DNA from: Tritrichomonas musculus
Taxonomy: Eukaryota > Parabasalia > Tritrichomonadida > Tritrichomonadidae
Direction of reading: 5' to 3'
Assembly (NCBI GenBank): GCA_039105265.1
Contig: JAPFFF010000016.1
Coordinates: 186,001 to 250,000, forward strand
Length of the DNA stretch: 64,000 nucleotides
The position numbers were made by a program, and so were the translations under genes. Positions 10,057-20,918 of this stretch are shown here, one piece after another. The first letter of the stretch is position 1. Every line of letters begins with the position of its first letter. The notes below the pieces were generated by a model, which ran no database searches, was not told the DNA's origin, and was given only the letters and a program-made list of their open reading frames with translations.

Positions 10057-10692
10057 TTATTGAATAAAGTGAGTTGGCTGCCATTTTTCCAATTTTGGAA
10101 ATTCAACGCCGTGTTCTTTACCTAATTGGATACATTTAATTAACCATGCCATGTTTCTTCCAAGTGTTCTCATCGTTTGCAATCCTTCAAGATCTCTTTG
10201 CTGCTCTTTTGGTGTAAATCCGTGAGTTTCATTCCAATATTGTGAAGAAATAACTGGCATATTTGAAATGGTGAAATATTTGTTTAATTGATCGAAAGTT
10301 GCAGAACATCCTCCTCGTCTTGCATTAACAATTGCGGCAGCTGGTTTTCCAGCCTCGTGTTCCTGTAGATATGCATAAAATGCGCGGTCCATGAAGGAAG
10401 TGATTGATCCACTTGCTGCAGCGTAATGAACAGGAGATCCGAAAACATATCCTGCGTAATTCTTTTCATGAACAAGTTTAAGGAATTCATTGACTTTGTC
10501 ATTCTTATATCTCTCACAAAAACCTGTTTTCTTGCATTGACTACAGCCACAGCATCCTGCAATTGGATTTAAACCAACTTGGAAAAATTCTGTTTTTATT
10601 CCATTTTCATTTAATGTCTTTGAAATTTCTTTCAAGGCAGTATAAGTGCATCCTTTTGCATGTGTACTTCCATTGACCAAAACAACAGTCAT
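10057..10692 (-). CDS. Flavodoxin-fold NAD(P)H-dependent FMN reductase / iron-sulfur flavoprotein-like
   Basis: 211 residues from an ATG at 10692. The N-terminus MTVVLVNGSTHAKGCT is the beta-strand plus phosphate-binding loop of the NADPH-dependent FMN reductase family. GSPVHYAAASGSITSFMDR (about 87-105) is the second flavin-contact region. A cysteine cluster CCGCSQCKKTGFC (about 47-59) resembles the cysteine-rich insert of archaeal/bacterial iron-sulfur flavoproteins. The family is chiefly prokaryotic and transfers electrons from NAD(P)H or ferredoxin to quinones, O2 or nitro compounds. In an anaerobic protist a redox or oxygen-detoxifying role is inferred. Single-exon, bacterial-type architecture suggests lateral transfer; no organelle-targeting leader is obvious. 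Confidence 0.85.
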   Translation of the reverse strand: MTVVLVNGSTHAKGCTYTALKEISKTLNENGIKTEFFQVGLNPIAGCCGCSQCKKTGFCERYKNDKVNEFLKLVHEKNYAGYVFGSPVHYAAASGSITSFMDRAFYAYLQEHEAGKPAAAIVNARRGGCSATFDQLNKYFTISNMPVISSQYWNETHGFTPKEQQRDLEGLQTMRTLGRNMAWLIKCIQLGKEHGVEFPKLEKWQPTHFIQ

Positions 10693-11140
10693 CGAAATAT
10701 TTTAGTGATTGTTTTTTATTTCATTAACGTAATATATTGAAATAATTCAGACAAATTGAATGAGAAAAAATATCGTATTTTTTCAAATAAATACGATAAA
10801 AGTATGATATTTTTTGGCGGTAAAATATTATTTTTATCTTTAAATTATTATCTTAAAAAAAAAAAAAATGCTTTTGTTTCAAATTAACGTCTTTCTTTCA
10901 TTTTAAAATAAAGTACAAAAAAGTTCTTCATTTTGGTGTATTCAATGATAATATTGAAATATTTTTTATAATATACTTTTTAGAAATGTTTTAATTAAGA
11001 AAATATGCAATAAATCCAAAATTTATTGAGATAGTTATTGATTATTGTTGCAAAATTGAGAACTTTACAAAATTTTCACTCAAATTAATTCCTGCAATAG
11101 TTTACCAATTTTGGATTTATCAGAGAGATTCTGAAACAAG
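10693..11140. other. Intergenic, no gene seen
   Basis: AT-rich spacer between the reductase start and the decayed kinase array. It includes a short A-tract near 10855 and nothing else recognisable. Confidence 0.5.
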
Positions 11141-12420
11141 GTGAATATTGACTTTGTTTCAGAAATAGAAGAAGAAGAATTTTGCAAGCATAATTCAACT
11201 GAATTTGATAATAATCAAACAATTGATTTAAATAACTTCGACAAGAAGGAAAAAATAGGAAAAGGTGCATTTGCAAAAGTATATAATGTAATAGATAAAA
11301 AGACATCTAAAATTTATGCAGCCAAAGTGTTGAATAATGGAATTTGTGATTTTAGAGAATTGAAAATCTTATCTAAACTTCATTATGAATCGATTATGAA
11401 GTTTTTTTGTTATAGTTCACGAAACTTTAAAGGACTTTCCAAGTCTGTTTTTATACTTGAATTAGCATTGAATTGATCATTAGATAATATTCTTGAATTG
11501 GAAAGAAAAGGATGTTCAGTTCCGAATTGAGATGAAACCAAAAAAAATTCATAATTGCAATTCTTCACTGTGATCTTAAAAAATCTGACTTTGGTTTATC
11601 TAAAGAAATTAAAATTGATAATCAATTTGACTGATTATCCATTGGGAACACCTCGTTATATTGCACCAGAAATTTGGTGTGATTATGAATACACAGAAGC
11701 TGTTGATGTTTATGCATTTGCAATGATCGCCTATGAAATTGTAACAGGTGAAATACCACTTATTGAATTCAAATTCAAAAAATAAATTTTAATGAAACAA
11801 TATCATCCCTTCTTTTTAATATCCAATCCCTGATTGTTATCGTAATTTGACTGAAAAGTGTTGGTCATTTGATCCGCATGAAAGACCAACACTTTCACAA
11901 ATTGTTTCAATGTTAAAACAAGATCCAGAATTTTGTTGAAAACGTAGATTATAATGAAATCATCATCTATACAGAACAAATTAGCGAGCGTTATTTAGTC
12001 AATGAAAAATAATCAAATCAAAAGCAACAAAAGAAAAAGAAATGACAGCAAATCAAAATAAAAATTTCAGAAATAAAACAATTCAAAAAATAATTGAATC
12101 AGGCATCTAAAAAAGTCATTCATGATTGGAGTAATTATGAACAGAAAGAAATTATTTCTAAAGAATAATTCACCAAAACTGCGAAAGTTATTGAAAAAGA
12201 AACTGGAAATTCATTTGCTGCATGAATTTCAAATATTGACATGAATCAATTTATTAAAGAAGAAATGAATCAAATTTATAATGAAATGAGTGAAATCGAT
12301 CAATTTAATCATCCATCATTTTTTAAGATAATTGGTGGATGAAAGAACCAAAGCCAGTGATTGTCACTGAAATTACTTCTTCAAAGGTTTTTTGAAATGA
12401 AGAATAACTCGAGTTAAAAT
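11141..12420 (+). pseudogene. Decayed tandem TKL kinase genes
   Basis: A first N-lobe (about 11200-11470) shows GKGAFAKVYNV and YAAKVL. The frame then breaks, and a C-lobe with GTPRYIAPEIW and VDVYAFAMIAYEIV follows at 11635-11785. It continues as a degraded segment resembling CW..DP.ERPT (about 11830-11930). At about 12180-12350 a second N-lobe is readable (KVIEKETGNSFAA and HPSFFKIIG), interrupted by stops. There is no ATG at the start of the first frame, the catalytic loop cannot be found, and several stops and shifts are present. The relatives are the TKL kinases of this window, especially 6817-9420. Confidence 0.85.
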
Positions 12421-12467
12421 TCAACAAAAAAAACTTATTTGAATTTAATTTAACAATGATATATAAA

Positions 12468-12473
<6 letters not shown>

Positions 12474-12509
<36 letters not shown>

Positions 12510-13344
12510 ACGCTCTATTTATAAAGTTTTTAGGTTCTCGATGCATATGCCATCTTTACTTTCAAAATAAAGATAAAGGAAAAAATAGTCGACAAAAAAA
12601 AAATGTGTCGACCCAAGCTTTGTGATTAATATCAATTCTAAATAAAAAAGAATATAAATATGCTTTTGTTAGCTCTATATATTTGCTCATTTGGTTTTCC
12701 AAAAAGCTGATATAATAATGCAAAATGGTTTTACTCACAAAAATTTGGCGGGCAAATTTTATGTATAGTGGCGTCGGTTTTGGTTGAAAATGTAAGTTTT
12801 GAAGTGAAATAATTCAATTTTAATTGAATTGATTTTGATCGTTTTGGAATAAAAATATTGATTTTTTGAGATTTGTAGCAATGGTAGAAATGTTTAATTG
12901 TGTTTAATATAATCTTAAATTTATACAAAATATAAAAATAAAAGAAAAATGAAAAATTATAATATTTTTTATGATATGATGCATCAAATTCGATCTGTGA
13001 ATTTTTTTGAAAAAAACAAAATAATGGTAAAAAATTAATTATTATTTTAAAGAAAATTATAATATTTATAAAATATATAGAAAATGTCTTAACCATAGAG
13101 CTTGAGTCGACATGATTAATTTTGTCATTCATTTACTCCATTTTCATAACTTCAAATATGAAAGTGAAAACTAATATTGCATTATTGAATTACGATGTTT
13201 GGATACAATCATGCATAAGTTAAAAGTTATAACTTTCGATTCTAATCCTATTTCTTGGGTCGACAGTTTTATCCTTCATCGACATATTTTTCCTTTATCT
13301 TTAATAATAAGTAATGAATAAATTGTAGTTTATAAAGTGATTTC

Positions 13345-13383
<39 letters not shown>
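12474..13383. repeat. Fold-back element with poly(A)/poly(T) ends
   Basis: A ~33-nt A-tract at 12474-12506 faces a ~35-nt T-tract ending at 13383. Inside, a block near 12565-12625 (AAAGATAAAGGAAAAA, then GTCGACCCAAG) is matched in inverted orientation near 13255-13300. The centre has no convincing coding. It looks like a degenerate non-autonomous inverted-repeat element. No target duplication could be set because the ends are homopolymers. Confidence 0.5.
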
Positions 13384-13384
<1 letters not shown>

Positions 13385-14056
13385 ACCTTATAACTGAAAA
13401 TGTTTGGTGAAAAAAGTGACATTTGGACTTAGCAAGAAGCTATAGTAGTTTAATTATTAGCACAATTTTATTTGAATGCTATTGAGGATTAAATTATGAA
13501 AGGTTTTGGTAAACGTATTATAACTTTTTGTGCTAATAATGTACATCTACAAAATGCATATTCACCAATTGATGTTGCAGAAGCGATTTTGAACAAATTT
13601 CCATCAAGTGATGAAGATGCTTTTCTAATGGAGCTTTCTTGTTGCACTAAAGAAATTTCAGCAGGTGGCTTACCCAACTTGTCTGTAATCGAAGCTCTCG
13701 AAGATAGAGACTTGCCATAATTGATTATCATTTGTTTGGCTTGTGATTAGTCAACACTTGATAATTAAATCTTATTTCAAATGAAATTATCTTTTACGAA
13801 AAGTTTTTTAATAATTTTTTTTAATAATACACTTAAAGTGCGTCCACAATTAAGAAAGTATTTTTTGAATAAGCTCATAGAAATATTGAATGAGTTTTCA
13901 CAATTTTAACTTTCCTAATATCATTTATTACATAATAAAATATTTAAAAATCATTTTTTATCCTATTGAAGAGGATGAACTTAAATATTATGTGAAAAAT
14001 CGAGTTAATCCAATTGATTTCCATACTTTGAACCTTTATTAAAAATATATAATATT
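13384..14056 (+). other. Mostly gene-free; one short unknown reading frame
   Basis: A 74-codon ATG frame at 13496-13720 (MKGFGKRIITFC..) has less AT-biased codons than the surroundings and may be the remains of a gene. Upstream text in the same area also reads protein-like but with stops. I do not recognise the family. Confidence 0.35.
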
Positions 14057-14881
14057 TTAGATTAAAATACAACATTTTGATTCTGTTTGTAGTTTGCCAT
14101 CATATGGGTCGGCATCAATACTATTCTTATCAAGAGTTTCGCCAGTGATAATCTTATAAAATTCCCAATATTCGAGTTCTTTCTTTTTAGCACCAAATTC
14201 AATTTTGCATTGATTTTCAAAATTTTCTTGATTTAAAGATTTTCCAAGGTTATCACATGCACTTTTAAGTTCACAAATAGAAACTTTTCTTGATTTATCA
14301 ACATCTGCACCTCTGAAAATCATTTTTGTCAGCCATTTAAAGTTTCCTTCTTTCCATTTAGAAAAGCATTCAATAATCTCATTTTTATCGAGATTGTGGG
14401 AATTATCGGTATCCATACCATCATATAAAAATCTCATTTTTTTTAGAAAGCCTTGACTTTCTTCAAGTTTGAGTGCTTCTTTCATGAAACCTAAAAATTC
14501 ATCAAATTCTAGTTTTCCATTTCCACTTTTATCATATTTGGCAATGAGAGATGAAATGTCATTTTCGGTGATATTTGGGATTTTTGGTTCTTTATCTGAT
14601 TTATCTTCTGTTTCTTTATCAATCCAAATATGAATAGTATATTGTTGATATATAAAGCAAATATAACATGATGTGTTATATGGACTTGGATTTTCTGTTG
14701 AATAATTAACAACGCATTCCCATTTGGCAGGATGTTTACTACTCAGATCAACTTTGATATATGTTGCAATTGCGTTTTCTTCATTGAATCGATCAATACC
14801 TTCTATAGCTGCCTCAATTGCATCATTTTGCATGTTTTCTGATATTCCAACATTTTCAATAATTACTGTTTCTTCACTCAT
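14057..14881 (-). CDS. LC8-type dynein light chain fused to EF-hand domain with CaaX-like C-terminus
   Basis: 274 residues from an ATG at 14881. Residues about 1-92 match the LC8/DYNLL fold: a VIIENVGISENMQNDAIEAA helix, NEENAIATYIKVDLSSKHPAKWECVV and the FIYQQYTIHIWI strand. Residues about 105-260 are calmodulin-like with EF-loops near 114-125 (DKSGNGKLEFDE, all ligand positions filled), 157-168 (DTDNSHNLDKNE) and 193-204 (DVDKSRKVSICE). The protein ends in CCILI: C-I-L-I fits a prenylation CaaX box with a preceding Cys that could be palmitoylated. LC8 normally works as a free ~90-residue dimer, so this fusion would tie cargo or dimer binding to calcium and membranes. The role is inferred. 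Confidence 0.88.
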   Translation of the reverse strand: MSEETVIIENVGISENMQNDAIEAAIEGIDRFNEENAIATYIKVDLSSKHPAKWECVVNYSTENPSPYNTSCYICFIYQQYTIHIWIDKETEDKSDKEPKIPNITENDISSLIAKYDKSGNGKLEFDEFLGFMKEALKLEESQGFLKKMRFLYDGMDTDNSHNLDKNEIIECFSKWKEGNFKWLTKMIFRGADVDKSRKVSICELKSACDNLGKSLNQENFENQCKIEFGAKKKELEYWEFYKIITGETLDKNSIDADPYDGKLQTESKCCILI

Positions 14882-16187
14882 TTATGATAATTTTATTTAA
14901 CCGTTTTTGAAATAATTAATTATATCTTATGAAATACTGGATAAACAAAGTTAAAAATATTTTAATTTATTTAATATAAGTTAAATTAACAATATATTAA
15001 CAATTTAATATAAAAAAAAAAAAAAAAAAATTAGTTGTTTCTAGACTTGTTAAAAGTCCGGGACAAATGCACTTTTCATGGACTTTTTGTGGACTCGGGA
15101 CTTGGCGTGGACCTAACAAACCTTGTCAATTTATTTTTATTTTATATCTCAAAAAAGAACACATTTTATGCATATATTTTATACAAACGGACCTATTATT
15201 TTGCACAAAATTGATGATATAGAACATCAGATTAATGATTTGACTTTTTATATTATATGATCTGGTTGTACAACTAAATAATAATAATTATAAAAAATTG
15301 AGATAAAATACTCAAATTTATTTTCTGAAGAAAATTTAATATATACTTATATATGTGTACAAGGTCCGTTTACAATGAATGCGAAAATTTTATTTTGAAA
15401 ATTTAATAGGAAAAAGTGTAAAATTGTTTTAAGATATAATTATTATGATGATGTAGATCATGTATAGCTTTTACTTTTTATAGTTTTATCTTCTATCATT
15501 AATTTTTCCAAATAAAATATCTTCTCCAATATTCATATCATTTTGGTTTTATTTTATAAAGGAGATAGAAAAATGATTCACTTCTTAACAATTTTAACAA
15601 TATATCATTAAAAACCAGCTATTTTAATAATTTTTCTCCATCTTTTCCTTATTTTTGTGAGGACTCATTGAATTATAGCATTGAATTGGAAAACTACCTC
15701 CTTAATTTAAAAAGAGATATTTAAAAGAATTGTTGCTTGTTATCCAACTGTTATTTTATGTTATTCAATGTGGGTTTTGATTTTAAGGTTTTCTTTATTT
15801 TGTTTTGCATTGATGACTAGAAAATTTAGATTTCATTTGTCAGGTCTTGTTCTTTAAAAATATGATTATAATATTTGTGGGATTTTATTAAATCCTTTTT
15901 TAATCATATAAATGATTTATAATTATATGTCTTATTTTTCTATCTTAAAAAGTTCAACGCAAATATAAACTACTGAATGACATATATTACACTTTTCAAA
16001 TGTATTTAACTTGTCAAAAAAATAAATTCACTATTATTAACCAAAATATAATTTAGAAAATATTTTATAAAAAATATATATTAAATGAAAATTTTAGTTC
16101 TACAAAAAAATAAAGAGAAATTTTGAAATTAAAACTAAATTTTCCAATATCTTATCAAATTTGAGAAGACTGAATTCATAATTAAAA
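14882..16187. other. Intergenic, possible element remnants only
   Basis: No gene. An A-tract (about 15012-15029) is followed by a less AT-rich patch (15030-15115) with repeated GGACTTT/GTCCGGGAC-like words. An ACAAACGGACCT word near 15183 is matched inverted near 15359. These could be ends of old TIR elements; borders are not resolvable. Confidence 0.4.
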
Positions 16188-18908
16188 ATGTATGATAATT
16201 TTTTGAGATTTTCTAGTCAGTGTTTTTTTAACAATATGAATTATACAAACTATTACAATAAGCTACTTGTTGATGCAGTAATGGATCGAGATAATTATCA
16301 AAAAATGATTCAAGCAGAAATCGATCCGCTTCCACAATTCTTCCATATCAAATGTAATTCAACTTATGATAAAAAATTAATAAAAGAACTTGACTCATAT
16401 TTACCAATTTTAAACCAATTTTGTAAATCATCAATTATTGAAAGCTTAAGAGGAAAATATGGAACTTTTGCCCAAATATTTTTATCACATTTATCGACAA
16501 AAAGTAATCCTAAGCTCGAAGAATTCTCAAAATGGATTGAAAAAAATATTGAAGAAAGATTTATAATTCGCTTAAAATTTTCGTCTCTGATACCCTTTAT
16601 TTTCCTTAATATTAAATCAAATGACTCAATTTTAAGTGTTGGTTTAAATACTCCTCAAACAAGTGAAATAATTTCAAATATACTTAAAGATGGTTACATT
16701 TTTATTAACGTATCTGACACAAAAAGTGCAATAACAGATTTCAAAATTGGATCTCCAAACTGTTGTGTTATATCATATCCAATCAATGAACTTCCTTCTA
16801 TTTGTGAATTCAGTAAAGTTCTTTGCGTATCTCCATCAATAAAAGATGGCTCATTTGATTTTTTTTCTGAGTCAAATTGGTCACTTAATGAAGCAGCTCA
16901 TAATCATATTAAACAAAAAGAGTATTTGAAAAATGCTCTTGAGCATGTTAAAGTAGGCGGTATTTGTGTTTATTCAACTCATTCAATTAATCCATTTGAA
17001 AACGAAGCAGTTGTAAATTCAGTTTTAAAAATGAAGCAATTTGAACGCAAATGTGAACTTGTAAATTGTGAATCATTATTTGAAAGCAATGAAAGGAGTA
17101 AAGGTCTAACTTCCTGGGATTTGAATTGTTTCAATGAGAAAATATCTGATGCTGATTTAATTGAATCATTGTCATGCGATCACTTGATTAAAAACATTGA
17201 TTACTGCATGAGATTTTATCCTCATCAAATTCATTGTGCAGGAACATTTGTTGCTGTTATAAAAAAATTGGATGAGATTGAACAAAAATCTTTGACAAAT
17301 ATTGCAGCAATAGAAAGAAAATCATCATTTTCTAAAGTTGATGATATATTAATCCAAAAAATCATTGACGATTTTGGTTTGTCTACCGAATTCAAAAATG
17401 TTCCTTTATTAATATATAAAAATTTGAATAACCAAAGTTTATATAATGTAACAAATGAATTAATGAATGTTCTAAATGAAGATATTTTTCAATCTTTAAA
17501 GATTTGCAATGTTGGTTCTCTTGCATTTTTTATTGATCAAAATAATTACGATGTCCCTTATATTCCATGCATTAATAATCTCCCAGAAGTAGCAAGGCAG
17601 GCAACAAAACGATTTCTCTTCATTGACATAGATGAATATAAGTATTTCATTGAAAATAATGAAATCCTAATTGATAAATTATCAGATGATAAACAAATTT
17701 ATTTTAAATCAATAAAAAAAGGAGGAATTTATATTTTCCTTGATGGATATGGACCCTTGATTGGAGCGCTTTTTGATGGACAAAAAATAATAATAAGGGA
17801 AAATAAAGGCTCTCTAAATAAGACAATCAAAATCATTAAAAAGCATATATCTTCCGATTGCATGCAAAAATTTCTAAAATATGTTTATGAGGATGAAAAT
17901 GATCGTTCACAAAGAGTTGAACGATTAAAAGCAGATGTAAATTCTTTAAAAGAAAAAATGAGTCAACTAAAAAATGCTGATATTGAACAATCAAAAGGAT
18001 TTGTTTCTTTGAAACAAAAAGTCGATCAGCTCGCCCAAATTTATGAACAAAAATCTAAAGATGAATTAGAGCAACAAAAAGAAATCGACGAATTAAAGAA
18101 AAAACTACAACAATTAAATGATGATTTTTCATTGCAACAAAAACAATTGAATGAAAAACAGCAAAAAATAGAAGAATTAAATGAGCAGCAACAAAGTTAC
18201 AAAAAGCTTGTTGATGACTTAAGTTTAAAATATACTCAAAGCAATGTCATTCAAATTCGCGTTCTTCATGTAATATCATCTGAAAACACTTTTGATTTGA
18301 ATTTTTTGAATGATTTAAATACTAAAAATGTGCAAATTCAACTTAATATAATAAATGAAAACGTTTTGATTGGATATATAGAAAACAACGAATCATATCT
18401 TTTTTCATTTGATGTTGTAGTTCTCGGAGGTTCTGAAGGTTGGAAACCTAGCTATACAAGAGTTGATGATAATTTTTTAAGTTTGTTTGAAATATATCGA
18501 AAACAAGGTGGATCTATCTTATTCATTCATGATTTTAATATCGCTCATAAAAATAAATATGGTAAAATATATGAGCCTTTCTCATCCTATTTGGGTTATA
18601 AAGGGATTACTTTTGATTTATCACTATACAGGAAATGTCGTTTTATTCCAGGCAAATGTGACTAACTCTCAAAATATCCATTTGTAATTAAGCTTGAATT
18701 TTCAATTTGTGAAACGCATGAAACACCAATTTATGATGATCAGTACATGATAGTAGAATCAGCTGAATCTGGAAAACATCACTATTATAGTGAAAACTCT
18801 GAAAAGAGGCCTGGTGATTGCTGTATCGGGCATAGGAATCATATAACAAGTGATGAAAATAAACTTTTTTTCAACATTATTTATCATTTATCACAGCTTC
18901 CAAAATAG
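16188..18908 (+). CDS. NSUN2/Trm4-like catalytically dead methyltransferase with coiled coil and C-terminal domain (frame interrupted by one stop)
   Basis: The frame runs from an ATG at 16188 to TAA at 18663-18665 (825 aa). The same frame then stays open to TAG at 18906-18908 with protein-like text (PIYDDQYMIVESAES). Residues about 18-355 follow the NSUN2/Trm4 tRNA m5C methyltransferase layout (NYYNKLL start, ILSVG at the SAM motif position, GGICVYSTHSINPFENEAVV). Both catalytic cysteines are gone: the release-site PC is P216-S217, and the nucleophile TC is T264-H265. Their spacing of 48 is close to that of the human enzyme. The SAM-motif glycines are also poor. Residues about 570-685 form a long coiled coil. 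The C-terminal part (FDVVVLGGSEGW) looks like an alpha/beta domain of unknown role. A scaffold or RNA-binding pseudoenzyme is inferred. Confidence 0.8.
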
Positions 18909-19149
18909 GAGCCTAATTTTTTTATTTATATTAAAAGTATTTTATTGTATTAAATATTAGAATCATTATATCTGTTATATATAAATAATAGTTTAACTTT
19001 AATAATAATAATATATAATTAAAGTTATACATTGAGTAATAGATGAGTTTTATGTAGAGTATAAAAAATTATAATTATTTTATTTATGGCCATTTAAATA
19101 TTCAATTATTAAATAAACGGTCTTTGTCTTGTTTTTGGATATTTTTTTA

Positions 19150-20448
19150 ATGAGTAAAAACGGAAAAATTCAGCTTAGAACTTCAAGTATATTAAGAGTT
19201 CCTCTTTTAACATATGATAAATTCGTGTTCATTGTAAATGATCTTCGTTATGAAACAAGTCGAATTATCGCTGATCTTCTTTCAAATAAAATATGCCAAA
19301 TACATCAAAGTGATCCAACTGTCGATGAATATATAATTAATACGCAAAATAAAGGAGATTTTTCATATTTTCTAAAACTTATTAATTTCAATGAGAATGA
19401 TCTTCCAGCAAATGAAATTTCTTTCCTCATTGAACTCATTTCTCAACTTGGTAATGAATCATATAGCATCAAACTGCCAGGGGAATCAACAGAAATCACT
19501 AATGATAACGTTTTCTCAATTGAAAATAAGATTCAAAAACATGAAATATTTTCGATTAGCCAAGAAGAAGTTGTCGACTACATGGCGTTGCATTTCTATG
19601 AACTCATTGATAATCATCGAAAAGAAATGAAAAATCTTCCAGTTGATACGCTTGAAAATATCATAAACAACGATAAACTTAAACTTTTGGAAGAAGATCA
19701 GCTTCTGCATTTCATCAACGAAATTTACAAAGAAGATCACAAAAACTGTTTTCTATATTCGTATGTCATCTTCAAGAATGTTGGAGACTCGGCTATGAAA
19801 GAATTCCTGAATGAATATGAAATCGAGGACATTAATGTCAGCACGTGGAGAGCAATCTCTGAACGTTTAATTAATGATGAAACTAATCAAAAAGCCAACA
19901 AGAGCCGCTACATGAAGCAAACCAAATCGAAGAAATCAAATGAAGAAGAAGGTCAAATATTTCCTTACAAAAAAGGTAATGAATTCAAAGGAATTCTCAA
20001 CTATCTTCGCAATAAGTCGAATAACCAAATTGAAAATGAAATCAGTATCACTGCATCTTCTACAAGAGGTGATGATTTGCCTCAGAATGTCGTGATATTT
20101 GAAAATGATGACATGTATTTTTATTCACAAGGATATGAAAGGTCATGGCTGTGTTTTGATTTCAAAGATCACAAGGTGATTCCAACAAATTACACGATAA
20201 AATCACTCGTTTCATGTAATAATCTAAAAACGTGGGTTATTGAGGGATCAAATGACAACAGCAAATGGGAAAAGATTGATGAACAAAACGACTTCACTGG
20301 TCTTGGAGATCATTTACAAGTTTGTACATTTACTATTTCAAAACTTAAATCATTCCGATACATTCGACTTCTGCAAACAGGAAAAAGTTGTAGCAATAAT
20401 AATTATTTGGTAATTAATTCGTTTGAAATATACGGAACATTGATATAA
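19150..20448 (+). CDS. BTB-like / F5-8 type C (discoidin) domain protein
   Basis: 432 residues from the ATG at 19150; the frame reaches 19129 without an ATG. The N-terminal half (about 10-225) is alpha/beta then helical, resembling the divergent BTB-BACK region of trichomonad proteins (FVFIVNDLRYETSRIIADLLS). The C-terminal ~155 residues are an F5/8-type-C (coagulation-factor/discoidin-like) beta-sandwich: FKGILNYLRN start, ITASSTRGDD, YTIKSLVSCNNLKTWVIEGS and FRYIRLLQTG near the end. No signal peptide is seen, so it is probably intracellular and binds protein or ligand, not cell-surface sugar. It is convergent with the F5-8C kinase at 20919-22688, which carries a related domain at its N-terminus. 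Confidence 0.85.
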   Translation: MSKNGKIQLRTSSILRVPLLTYDKFVFIVNDLRYETSRIIADLLSNKICQIHQSDPTVDEYIINTQNKGDFSYFLKLINFNENDLPANEISFLIELISQLGNESYSIKLPGESTEITNDNVFSIENKIQKHEIFSISQEEVVDYMALHFYELIDNHRKEMKNLPVDTLENIINNDKLKLLEEDQLLHFINEIYKEDHKNCFLYSYVIFKNVGDSAMKEFLNEYEIEDINVSTWRAISERLINDETNQKANKSRYMKQTKSKKSNEEEGQIFPYKKGNEFKGILNYLRNKSNNQIENEISITASSTRGDDLPQNVVIFENDDMYFYSQGYERSWLCFDFKDHKVIPTNYTIKSLVSCNNLKTWVIEGSNDNSKWEKIDEQNDFTGLGDHLQVCTFTISKLKSFRYIRLLQTGKSCSNNNYLVINSFEIYGTLI

Positions 20449-20564
20449 TTTTTTTTTTTTAAATCTTTATGATTATAATCTTAATTTATATCAATTAAAA
20501 ATTATTTTAATAAAAAGCTGAATAAAATTATTTTCAACCTGTGATTGCATTTTTCATATATATA

Positions 20565-20808
20565 GGGTGGTCGATAAGTAACCGTAATCTCGATGAATGA
20601 CAATGTACTTCGAAAAATATTAGTATTTCTTAAAACTATGCCTAAATAATTTTAATTTGCATAATTAATTTTTAGTTTAGTTTTGAATCATATCTAGAAA
20701 AATCATTATCAAAAAGTTCATTATCATAATACGTTAATATATAATTCAAAACTAACAATTTTACATTTTTTTTGGACCTTTGAAATTGTGGTTACTTAAA
20801 GGCCACCC
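20565..20808. mobile_element. Short TIR element (244 bp) flanked by TA, Tc1/mariner-like MITE
   Basis: The left end GGGTGGTCGATAAGTAACC and the inverted right end GGTTACTTAAAGGCCACCC lie directly between TA dinucleotides (20563-20564, 20809-20810). No coding capacity. It sits between the convergent 3' ends of two genes. Confidence 0.85.
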
Positions 20809-20918
20809 TATATATAACTCTATTAAAATTTACTTTGCTTGTATATATTTTAGAAAAAAAAAAAAAAAAATATTTTTAAGTTAAAATTGTTTAATGAATC
20901 TTAATTAAATTGATGAAT

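Noticed and set aside
15030-15370. Complete TIR element
   Set aside because: GGACTT/GTCC words and an ACAAACGGACCT inverted pair are present, but ends and target duplications cannot be aligned.
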